Source: Venatoribacter pacificus
Lineage (GTDB): Bacteria > Pseudomonadota > Gammaproteobacteria > Pseudomonadales > Oceanobacteraceae
Assembly: GCF_025318105.1 (NCBI RefSeq)
Contig: NZ_JAOANI010000031.1
Location: forward strand, 65,897-129,896
DNA: 64,000 nt
Reading direction: 5' to 3'
In this document: positions 18,069 through 26,700 of the stretch, in pieces
Numbering within the stretch: position 1 is the first letter of the stretch
Layout of the letters: every line of letters begins with the position of its first letter
The notes under the pieces: generated by a model
Told to the model about the DNA's origin: nothing
Seen by the model: the letters and a program-made list of their open reading frames with translations, nothing else
The model's database searches: none
Translations under genes and position numbers: made by a program

Positions 18069-20056
18069 AAAACGTCCTCACTTTCCTGATCGGCCTGTTG
18101 CCGGTACTGATATAAAAACTTACGTTGCAGCAGGTTGCCGGGGTTATCCGGCACCCGGTTCAGCCACTGCTGCATGGCCGCCTGTTCTTCGCGGCTGAGG
18201 CTGTTGAGCGGTTGTTCCACGGCGCCAGGCTGCTTTGCCGGGCTTGCATTCTGCTCCTGCGCATTTTGCTGAGCAATGGACTGCGGGGTTTGCTCATCGT
18301 CGGCGTGTTCCTGCTTCTCTCCGGCGCTCTGCGCTGCGCTTTCAGACTGCTCTTCTGATGAATCATCGTCAGGCTGAGCGGCCGCACCGTCCTGGTTTGG
18401 TTGCTGCTTGTCTTTGGCCTGTCGCTTGTTTTTGGCCTGCTGAGCCAGCTTGTCTGCCTGCTGTTGGGCAAAGGCATCATCTGCGCTTTGATCCTGAGCG
18501 TTTTGCTGCTGACCGTTCTGTTGCTGGCCGTCCTGCTGCTGTCCGTTTTGCTGCTGTCCGTTCTGTTGCTGACCGTCCTGCTGCTGGCCGTTTTGCTGCT
18601 GTCCGTTTTGCTGCTGTCCGTCTTGCTGCTGTCCGTCTTGCTGCTGTCCGTCCTGTTGCTGACCGTCTTGCTGCTGTTGCTGCTCTTTCTGTTGTTTGAG
18701 TTTTTCTGCGGTCTCGCGGTTCGCAGCCGCTTCTTTCATCTCTGGATTCAGCTTCAGGGCTTCATCGTAGGCGGCGATGGCTTCATCAGGCTTTCCGGCC
18801 TGTAACAGGGCATTACCACGGTTGTAATGGCTGATGGCCGTTTGCGGGCCTTCGGCAAAGGCTTTGGCGGCGCTTTCATAATCGCCTGCCCGGTAAGCGG
18901 CGCTGCCGCGCCAGTTCGGGTCGTTGAATGCTTCAGCGGCTTTGGCCGGGTCTTGTTCAAACAGTTCAGCCCCTTGCTGGTCCGGGGTTTGCCACAGGTC
19001 TTTCCATTCCAGTGCATAGCTGTTGTCCGGCCAGCACAAAGGCAGCAGCAACAGGCTGAACAAGACCCCACGGCGGAATAACAGCAGGGCAATGGGAAGA
19101 AGAGCGATGATCAGCCAGTAGCCGGCATCATGCCATTGATCGAATTTGGCAAACGCATTATCGGGATTTTGCGGGTCAAGTTCTTGAGGTTGGTCGGGCA
19201 GCAGGGTATGCCAGTCGCTGTCGTTAATACTCAGCGGTTGCCAGGGGATATTCAGCTGTTGGCTTAAGTCGCGGATGGGGCCGAGGTCCAGTTGCGGCAG
19301 CACAATGGTGCCGCTGCCATCGCGCAGAAAACCGGCACCGGGCATGGGCACGGGGGCGCCTTCGGCGGTGCCGATGGTGAGAACATTAAGCTGGAAGCGC
19401 TGGTTATCTAATGCCGTACGGATACGCTCAATGTCTTTTGGGATAATGCCATCGGTCAGCAGTAGCAGACGCGCGCGCTGAATGCCGGCATCGGTGACCA
19501 GTTGCTGTGCCAGCCGAATGGCCTTGTCCGGACGGCTGCCGGGGCTGGGCATGATAAAGGGTGACAGCGATGGCAGCAGGTTTTCGATGGTGTCACGGTC
19601 ATCGGTCAGCGGCGTGACGGTGTGTGCATCACCGGCATAAACCACCAGGGCGGTGAGGCCATCGGCGCGGCTGCGGACGATATCGGTGACTTTCTGAATA
19701 GCGCGTACCGCCCGTGAGGGCTTCAGATCCTGCGCGCCCATTGAGGCGGACATATCGAGCAAAATCACCAGTGCATCCTGATTTTTCTGCAACGGCTGCG
19801 GTAATTTCTCCCAGCTTGGTCCGGCCAGTGCAATACAGGCCAGCAGCCAGGCGGCCAATACCCACCACAATCCTTGTTGGCGTTTGTTGCCCGGGCGTTG
19901 CTCCAGCATGTAAGGCAGCAGGTGAGCATCAATAACGCTGGCCCATTGACCACTGCTCAGGGCACGGTGCAGCAGCAGGCTGAAGATAAGCAGCGCGGGA
20001 AGTGCGGCGAGCAACCAGAGCGGGCGCAAAAAATGAAACTGACTGAGCCACTCCAT
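18062..20056 (-). CDS. batB: BatB-like VWA protein fused to TPR region (BatB/BatC)
   Basis: A 664-residue membrane protein. Two N-terminal helices precede a von Willebrand A domain (about 85-290) with MIDAS residues DMSAS (about 100) and a helix at about 305-330. A short TPR part follows (AISHYNRGNALLQAGKPDEAIAAYDEAL, about 410-440), then a low-complexity (G-Q-Q-Q-D/N) repeat and an acidic Gln-rich tail. The VWA plus TPR combination equals BatB and BatC in one chain. The Gln-rich stretch is encoded by a 15-bp tandem repeat (18500-18679). It starts in a TGATG overlap with batA. Confidence 0.85.
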   Translation of the reverse strand: MEWLSQFHFLRPLWLLAALPALLIFSLLLHRALSSGQWASVIDAHLLPYMLEQRPGNKRQQGLWWVLAAWLLACIALAGPSWEKLPQPLQKNQDALVILLDMSASMGAQDLKPSRAVRAIQKVTDIVRSRADGLTALVVYAGDAHTVTPLTDDRDTIENLLPSLSPFIMPSPGSRPDKAIRLAQQLVTDAGIQRARLLLLTDGIIPKDIERIRTALDNQRFQLNVLTIGTAEGAPVPMPGAGFLRDGSGTIVLPQLDLGPIRDLSQQLNIPWQPLSINDSDWHTLLPDQPQELDPQNPDNAFAKFDQWHDAGYWLIIALLPIALLLFRRGVLFSLLLLPLCWPDNSYALEWKDLWQTPDQQGAELFEQDPAKAAEAFNDPNWRGSAAYRAGDYESAAKAFAEGPQTAISHYNRGNALLQAGKPDEAIAAYDEALKLNPEMKEAAANRETAEKLKQQKEQQQQQDGQQQDGQQQDGQQQDGQQQNGQQQNGQQQDGQQQNGQQQNGQQQDGQQQNGQQQNAQDQSADDAFAQQQADKLAQQAKNKRQAKDKQQPNQDGAAAQPDDDSSEEQSESAAQSAGEKQEHADDEQTPQSIAQQNAQEQNASPAKQPGAVEQPLNSLSREEQAAMQQWLNRVPDNPGNLLQRKFLYQYRQQADQESEDVLW
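18500..18679. repeat. 15-bp coding minisatellite, 12 units
   Basis: Twelve head-to-tail 15-bp units (type GTTTTGCTGCTGTCC on the plus strand, with variants at four or five positions) encode GQQQD/GQQQN pentapeptides in the BatB-TPR protein. The unit length is a multiple of three, so gains and losses keep the frame; copy number could vary between strains. Confidence 0.9.
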
Positions 20057-21060
20057 CAGACGTGACCTCCGGCAGATAAACGACTAAAGCGCTGCTGCAG
20101 GGCAATCAGCAGGCTGATGATAAACGCGATGGCTAATGGCCAGTGGAAAAGGCTCTGTTGTGGGCGGTAAATCTGCGGGTCTTTTTCCGTGGGCTCAAGG
20201 TCATCAATAAACTGATAAATCTTTTGCAGCTCTTCGGTATCACGTGCGCGGAAAAAGGCACCACCGGTTTGCCGGGCAATTTCACGCAGGGCATTTTCGT
20301 CCAGATCCCGTGATGGGTTGACCTTACGTGTGCCAAAGAAACTGGACACCTCCATTACATCGGCACCAAGGCCAATGGTGTAGATTTTTACGCCATTACT
20401 GGCGGCCAGTTCAGCGGCTTTTAATGGCTCAATTTCACCGGCGGTGTTGGCGCCGTCGGTCAGCAAAATCATCACCCGGCTTTGTTCCGGGTTATTCTGC
20501 AGACGTTTGATGGTTAAGCCGATGGCATCACCGATGGCGGTTTTTTTGCCCGCCAGACCGATCTGAGCTTCGTTCAGAAAGGTGCTGACGGTGCGAGCAT
20601 CAAAGGTCAGTGGTGCCTGCAGATAGGCATTGCTGCCGAACAGAATCAGACCCATGCGGTCGCCGCTGCGCTGTTCGATAAACTGGCTGACCACCTGTTT
20701 AACCACGGCCAATCGGTTGGCGGGTTTATTGTTCAGGCGCATGTCTTCAATTTCCATACTCTGGGAAATATCCACCGCCAGCATCAGGTCACGGCCGGAG
20801 ACCGGCATTTGTACGATTTCGCCCATCTGATATGGGCGTGCCAGCGCACCGACCAGCGCAATCCATAACGTCAGTGGCAGCAGCCAGCCACTCAGGTTAT
20901 TGGTGGTTTGCCGCTTGCTGCGGGTGTTTTTGCTCAGTTGCCAGGGGCTGAGCGACGGAACTTTCAGTGCCGCCTGTTCCATTTTCAACGGCGGTAAAAA
21001 AGCACGGATGATCCATGGCAGCGGTAACAGGAAAAAAGCCCAGGGCCAGTGAAACTCCAT
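20056..21060 (-). CDS. batA: BatA-like VWA membrane protein
   Basis: A 334-residue protein with N-terminal helices (WAFFLLPLPWIIRAFLPP, then LSGWLLPLTLWIALVGALARP), a VWA domain (about 88-290) with an intact MIDAS DISQSMEIEDM and LLTDGANTAG, and a C-terminal helix (HWPLAIAFIISLLIAL). It probably binds partner proteins through a metal site on the periplasmic face. Start and stop codons overlap those of its neighbours by one base (TGATG), so production is coupled through the operon. Confidence 0.85.
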   Translation of the reverse strand: MEFHWPWAFFLLPLPWIIRAFLPPLKMEQAALKVPSLSPWQLSKNTRSKRQTTNNLSGWLLPLTLWIALVGALARPYQMGEIVQMPVSGRDLMLAVDISQSMEIEDMRLNNKPANRLAVVKQVVSQFIEQRSGDRMGLILFGSNAYLQAPLTFDARTVSTFLNEAQIGLAGKKTAIGDAIGLTIKRLQNNPEQSRVMILLTDGANTAGEIEPLKAAELAASNGVKIYTIGLGADVMEVSSFFGTRKVNPSRDLDENALREIARQTGGAFFRARDTEELQKIYQFIDDLEPTEKDPQIYRPQQSLFHWPLAIAFIISLLIALQQRFSRLSAGGHV

Positions 21061-21596
21061 CAGTTGGCCTCCGTTGTTGTTGCTTGTTGCTGTTGTGCTT
21101 TTAGCTGTGTCTGTGGTGTTTGCGCGCTTTTTAGCCAGCGTTGTGCCAGTGCCAGCAGGTCGTTCAGATCACCATAGTGCTGACGCCAGTCGGCGCGGTC
21201 GGGTGCATAAGGCGCCTCGGCCAGAGCCCGCGCGCTTTGGTTGCTGAACAGCGGTGTTTTTGTGCTGTGGTTAAGAAATTCGATCCAGGCCTGACCATGC
21301 AGCGCGATAGCGGCTGGAAAGTGTTGCTGGCAATACAGCTTAAGAATCTCATTAATCTGTGCGCAGGCCTGAGCATCGGTTTTATCAAAATGGGAGCGCA
21401 GGTGTTGCAGTTGCTGCAGACAATCGCGCCGGCGCTGTTGTTGCTGGTATTGCCGTCGCCACCAGAATGCCGCGACGAGCACGGCAATAATCACCACGGC
21501 GAGCAGCAACCACCATCCGGGAGCGGGTGGCCAGGCACTGACCGGGTCGGGCAGATGAATATCGTACAGTGGCAGGGATTCGGCTTGTGGTTTCAT
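21060..21596 (-). CDS. DUF4381 membrane protein of the bat operon
   Basis: 178 residues. The short N-terminus MKPQAESLPLYDIHLPDPVSAW is followed by one helix (PGWWLLLAVVIIAVLVAAFWW) and a cytoplasmic helical part rich in Gln. This pattern is the DUF4381 family, found between DUF58 and batA genes. The frame is open further upstream, but that part overlaps DUF58 and reads as low-complexity nonsense. The ATG at 21596 gives the normal 4-bp ATGA overlap with DUF58. The function is unknown. Confidence 0.8.
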   Translation of the reverse strand: MKPQAESLPLYDIHLPDPVSAWPPAPGWWLLLAVVIIAVLVAAFWWRRQYQQQQRRRDCLQQLQHLRSHFDKTDAQACAQINEILKLYCQQHFPAAIALHGQAWIEFLNHSTKTPLFSNQSARALAEAPYAPDRADWRQHYGDLNDLLALAQRWLKSAQTPQTQLKAQQQQATTTEAN

Positions 21597-22594
21597 GCTC
21601 CGCGCTTCCCTCCGCTGGCCCGGCTGAGCATGCCCAGCCCTAATCCCTGACGCAGTAACGGCAGCGGATCGGCGTCGCTGGTGCTCAGCGTGATCAGGGG
21701 TACTTTTATGCGTTGCAGCTGTTGTTGCAGCAGTGACAGGCGATCGCTGAAAGCCTGGTGGTAATCGTGGCGCTGAGCGCTGGTGGTGCTGTCGAGGGAT
21801 AAACGCTGCTGACCGTCGCTCAGGGTATAGAGACCCGGCGGTGGTAATTCGGCTTCCAGCGGATCGGAAATATGGATGGCAACCAGATCGCAATGGCGGG
21901 TCACTGCGTGCAGTTGTTGTTCGCACTCGGCATCAAAGCCTGCCCAGTCACTGATAAAATAAATGGCGCTGCCGGGGCGGGCAATGCGGCGCAGATGACG
22001 ACATATCTGCTGCATGCGCTGTTGTGGTTCAACCGCCGCTGACGCGGGCAGTGCCGGTAATTCGCTTAATAACTGCAGTACCTGTTTGCGGCCGGTTTTG
22101 GGGCGCAAATCGGTTTCCTGTTCATCGTTAAACAGCAGGGCACCAATGCGGTCACCGTGCTCAAGGGCGGCCCAGGCAAACAGCGCGGTGAGGTCGGCAG
22201 CAACCACCTGCTTCAGTGCCCGGCGGCTGCCAAAGCGCATGCCGGCGCGCAAATCACAGACCAGCAGGACCGGCCGTTCTTTTTCTTCGCGGAACACTTT
22301 GACATGCGCATCACCGGTGCGCGCCGTCACGCGCCAGTCCATCGCGCGGATATCATCACCGGCCTGATATTCACGCACTTCGGCGTAATCCAGACCACGG
22401 CCACGGATCGCCGAAGCATGACTGCCAGCCAGATCATTCAGCACTTTTTTCTGTTTATGCAGCGGTAACTGGCGTGCCAGCGTGCGCAGCTGAACCAGGT
22501 TGGCCGGCAAAATTTCTGCTCCGGCCGAAAACTGGCCACTGTGCAGCGCGGCCGCCTGCGTCTGCTGACGCTGCGAAAATACGTCCTGCACCAT
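21593..22594 (-). CDS. DUF58 domain protein
   Basis: A 333-residue protein with the DUF58 signature REYQAGDDIRAMDWRVTARTG (about 82-102) and a following VWA-like fold (VLLVCDLRAGMRFGS, then AIYFISDWAGF). DUF58 proteins accompany MoxR ATPases and VWA proteins and may act as adaptors or chaperone partners; no enzymatic activity is known to me. No membrane helix is seen. The start shares a base with the moxR stop (TAATG). Confidence 0.88.
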   Translation of the reverse strand: MVQDVFSQRQQTQAAALHSGQFSAGAEILPANLVQLRTLARQLPLHKQKKVLNDLAGSHASAIRGRGLDYAEVREYQAGDDIRAMDWRVTARTGDAHVKVFREEKERPVLLVCDLRAGMRFGSRRALKQVVAADLTALFAWAALEHGDRIGALLFNDEQETDLRPKTGRKQVLQLLSELPALPASAAVEPQQRMQQICRHLRRIARPGSAIYFISDWAGFDAECEQQLHAVTRHCDLVAIHISDPLEAELPPPGLYTLSDGQQRLSLDSTTSAQRHDYHQAFSDRLSLLQQQLQRIKVPLITLSTSDADPLPLLRQGLGLGMLSRASGGKRGA

Positions 22595-23553
22595 TAAACA
22601 ACCGGTACCCGTTGCAGCAGTTCATTAATGACTTTGTTCACCGTCATACCCGAGGCTTCGGCTTCAAAGCTGAGCAGCAGGCGGTGACGCAGCACATCGT
22701 GGGCCACGGCCTGTACATCGTCAGGGCTGACGTAATCGCGTCCGTTCAGCCAGGCGTGGGCACGGGCGCAGCGGTCGAGGGCAATAGTACCGCGCGGGCT
22801 GGCACCGTATTCGATCCAGCTGGCGAGGTCTTTACCGTAATGCTCCGGGCGGCGGCTGGCCATGACCAGCTGTACCAGGTATTGCTCAACGGCATCGCTC
22901 ATATGCAGATTCAGCACCTGCTGGCGGGCAGCGAACACCATCTCCTGCGACAGCTTGACCACTTCACTGCTGTGTTGCTGCATGGCTTCGCCACGGGCCA
23001 GGCGCAGAATTTTCTGCTCGGCTTCGCTGTCCGGGTAATCAATCACCACGTGCATGACAAAACGGTCGAGCTGAGCTTCCGGCAATGGGTAGGTGCCTTC
23101 CTGCTCAATGGGGTTTTGCGTGGCCATGACCATAAATAAGGACGACAGCGGACGGGTTACTCCGCCAACCGTCACCTGACGCTCGGCCATGGCTTCAAGC
23201 AAGGCGCTCTGCACTTTGGCGGGAGCACGGTTTATTTCGTCGGCCAGGATCAGGTTGTGAAAAATGGGCCCGGCCTGAAAATCAAAGGTCTGTTGTTGCG
23301 GGCGGTAAATTTCGGTACCGGTAATATCGCCGGGCAGCAGATCGGGGGTGAACTGAATGCGCTTGAAATCCCCTTCAATGCGATCAGCCAGTGCGTTGAT
23401 GGCTTTGGTTTTGGCCAGACCGGGAGCGCCTTCAACCAGTAAGTGGCCATCACTTAATAAACAAATTAACAAGCGTTCAACAAGATGCGGCTGGCCAATA
23501 ATCTGTTGTTGCAGTGCTTCTTTTAAGCGCGCAAAACCCTGTTGTTCAGTCAT
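22594..23553 (-). CDS. moxR: MoxR-family AAA+ ATPase
   Basis: First gene of the six-gene operon: 319 residues with Walker A EGAPGLAKTKA (about 38-48), Walker B LILADEINRAPAKVQSALLEAM, sensor VMATQNPIEQEGTYPLPEAQLDRF, and the C-terminal lid YGASPRGTIALDRCARAHA. MoxR ATPases are thought to act as chaperones that activate or assemble VWA-protein complexes, here BatA and BatB. The gene diverges from gdhB across a 181-bp promoter region. Confidence 0.92.
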   Translation of the reverse strand: MTEQQGFARLKEALQQQIIGQPHLVERLLICLLSDGHLLVEGAPGLAKTKAINALADRIEGDFKRIQFTPDLLPGDITGTEIYRPQQQTFDFQAGPIFHNLILADEINRAPAKVQSALLEAMAERQVTVGGVTRPLSSLFMVMATQNPIEQEGTYPLPEAQLDRFVMHVVIDYPDSEAEQKILRLARGEAMQQHSSEVVKLSQEMVFAARQQVLNLHMSDAVEQYLVQLVMASRRPEHYGKDLASWIEYGASPRGTIALDRCARAHAWLNGRDYVSPDDVQAVAHDVLRHRLLLSFEAEASGMTVNKVINELLQRVPVV

Positions 23554-23734
23554 CTTCTTTTTATCCCAGAGCGTTGATTTGATTCGGATTTTAGAGACTC
23601 AAAGCATTTGGTCAATGGCTCTGATTGGTTGCGTTGGAGAAAGTTCACCGTGCTGCTTAATTCGGTGTGGAGACCGCGCTGGTGGCGAAATGATCTAAGC
23701 TTAGGCGTTATCAGGGCTCAATACGGATACCACT

Positions 23735-26700
23735 ATGCTAACTGCTTTGCACACCCTTATTAAGGAACGTAACCATAACGAGCAGGCGGCTGTACTGCAA
23801 CGCTTTGCCGATTTGTATTTTTCAGGGGCCCCCGCGGATGAGCTGCTGGCTCGTTCGGTAGAAGATGTTTATGGTGCAACACTGTCCTGTTGGCAGTTTA
23901 TTCAACAGCGTAAACCGCATCAGCCTAAGGTGCGGGTGTTTAATCCTGATTACGAAAATCATGGCTGGCAGTCGATTCATACGGTGGTAGAAATTGTCTG
24001 CGATGATATGCCATTTCTGGTTGATTCGGTGCGCATGCAACTGAATGCCCGGCAGTTGTCATTGCATTCGATTCATTACTGCGTACTGAACGCTCAGCGT
24101 GATAAAAAACACCAGCTGAAAACGGAAAACGACTGGCACAAAGACGATAAAGGAACAACGGCTGAAGCCATTATTTATATAGAGTTTGACCATCATTCCG
24201 ATACGGCATTACTGCAATCCCTGACGGAAGAGCTGCTGGAAATTATTGCCGAAGTAAACGCCTGCGTTAATGATTTTCCGACCATCGTCAAAAAAGCAGA
24301 AACCACCCTTGCCCGTCTGAGTAAACCTCATCATAAAGACCGTGCGGCGGACTATAAAGAAGCCCAGGAGTTTTTACGCTGGCTGATCAGTAACCATTTT
24401 ACTTTTCTGGCCTGCGATGAATTTCATATAGAAAGTGAAGGTAAAGAGCAGTACGTCGTGCGCGACAGTACGCAGGATCTGGGGCTGTTTAATTACAATA
24501 AAGCCAGTCGTGATCGTTTATTGTTACGTGATCTGGAAGACGAAGTGCGTGATTTTATCACCAATCAGCAGATCGTCAGTTTTATGAAATCCGGCAGCCG
24601 AAGCCGGGTGCATCGTCCGGCTTATCCGGATTATGTGGTGGTTAAATTCTTTAATAAAGAGGGCGAAGTCACCGGCGGTGTGCGCTTTATGGGGCTGTAT
24701 ACCTCGATGGTATATATTGAAACACCGAATAATATTCCGCTGGTGCGTGAGAAGCTGAACGAAGTGCGGAAAATGGCGGACTTCAATCCGGCGAGTCACA
24801 GTGGTAAAGAACTGAACCGTATTCTGGAAGTGTATCCGCGCGACGAGCTGTTCCAATCCACCGCGGAGCAATTGCACCGAACCTCGCTGAGCATTCTGAA
24901 TATTCAGGAACGCCGCCAGACGCGGGTGTATCTGCGTAAAGACTCCTACAGTAAATTTGTGTCCTGTCTGGCCTATGTGCCACGGGATATCTATAACACC
25001 GAACTGCGCCAGCGGATTGAAGCGGTTTTAACCGCCGAGTTTTCACCGCTGGATATTGAATTTAATACCTATTTTTCTGAATCCATTCTGGCCCGAACGC
25101 AGTACACCTTGCGTCTTAATCCCGATAAACCGGTGGTCTTTGATGAACAGGCCGTTGCCAGAAAAATCCGGCAGGTTGCCCGTTCCTGGCAGGACGATCT
25201 GCATGATGCACTTATTGAGCAGGCGGGAGAAGAAAAAGGGAATCACCAGTTTCACCGTTATCGTGATGCCTTTCCGGCCGGTTATCGCGAAAGCTTCAGT
25301 GCCCGTACTGCGGTGGTGGATGTACAGCATATGGAGCACCTGTGCGAGCAGGGGGACGGCCAGTTGGCGATGAGTTTTTATCGTGAACTGGAAGAAGGTG
25401 ATAACGAACTGCGTTTTAAACTGTTTAACCGCAAGACCATTCTGCCACTGTCTGATGTTATTCCGGTGTTGGAGAATCTTGGGTTGCGGGTGATGGGCGA
25501 GCACCCTTACGAAATTATCTGTGCCGATGGCGAACGCATCTGGATTCATAATTTCCTGCTGCGTTATACCTTATCGGACAGCATTAATATTGCCGCAGTG
25601 AAAGGCTTGTTTCAGGATTCTTTCCGCGCCGTATGGGAAGGTCAGGCTGAGAATGATGGCTTTAACCGTTTAGTGTTGGGCGGACAGTTAAGCTGGAAAG
25701 ATATCTCTATACTGCGTGCTTATGCCCGCTATATGAAGCAAATCCGCTTTGGCATTTCCGAAAGCTACATCGCCGAGACCCTGTGCCGCTATATTGATAT
25801 CAGCGCCAAGCTGGTGCACATGTTTCATCTGCGCTTCGGTTTACAGGATCGCTCGCTGGAACAGCGCGATGACGATATCAGTCAATGTGAGCAGCAATTG
25901 ATCGAAGCACTGGATGGTGTTGACCAACTGAATGAAGACCGCACCATCCGCCGCTACATTGATTTGATTAAGGCAACCTTACGTACCAACTTTTTCCAGC
26001 TGGATGACCACAGCCAAAGCAAATCCTACCTGTCGTTGAAAATGAATCCGGCGGCGATCAGCGATATGCCTTTGCCGCGCCCCATGTTTGAAATATTTGT
26101 CTACTCACCTCGTGTCGAAGGTGTGCATCTGCGGGGTGGCCGGGTGGCCCGTGGTGGCTTGCGCTGGTCGGATCGCAGTGATGATTTCCGCACTGAGGTG
26201 CTGGGACTGGTAAAAGCCCAGCAGGTTAAAAATGCGGTCATCGTACCGGTGGGTGCCAAAGGCGGTTTTATTGCCAAGTGCCTGCCCAAAGACGGCGGCC
26301 GCGATGCGTTTATGGCAGAAGGGATTGCCAGCTATCAGACGTTTATCAGTGCCTTGCTGGACGTAACCGATAATCTGGTCGAAGGGCAGGTTGTACCGCC
26401 GCAGAATGTGATTCGTCACGATGATGATGATCCCTACCTGGTGGTTGCGGCTGACAAAGGCACGGCGACATTCTCCGATATTGCCAACGAAATTGCGGTA
26501 ACCCGTGGTTTCTGGATGGGCGATGCTTTTGCTTCCGGTGGTTCGATTGGTTATGACCATAAAAAAATGGGCATTACTGCCCGTGGAGCCTGGGTATCCG
26601 TGCAACGGCATTTCCGTGAGCAGGGGATTAATATTCAGGAAACGGATTTCAGCGTGGTCGGTATCGGTGATATGGCCGGAGATGTCTTTGGTAACGGCAT

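Noticed and set aside
18401..18805. Leucine/valine-rich 134-residue plus-strand frame that looks like a membrane protein
   Set aside because: It is the antisense reading of the Gln-rich 15-bp repeats in the batB-TPR gene; CAG/CTG-rich repeats always give Leu runs on the other strand.
21597..21926. 110-residue N-terminal extension of the DUF4381 protein
   Set aside because: It overlaps the DUF58 gene and is Arg/Ser/Pro low complexity; the ATGA overlap at 21593-21596 gives the family-length protein.
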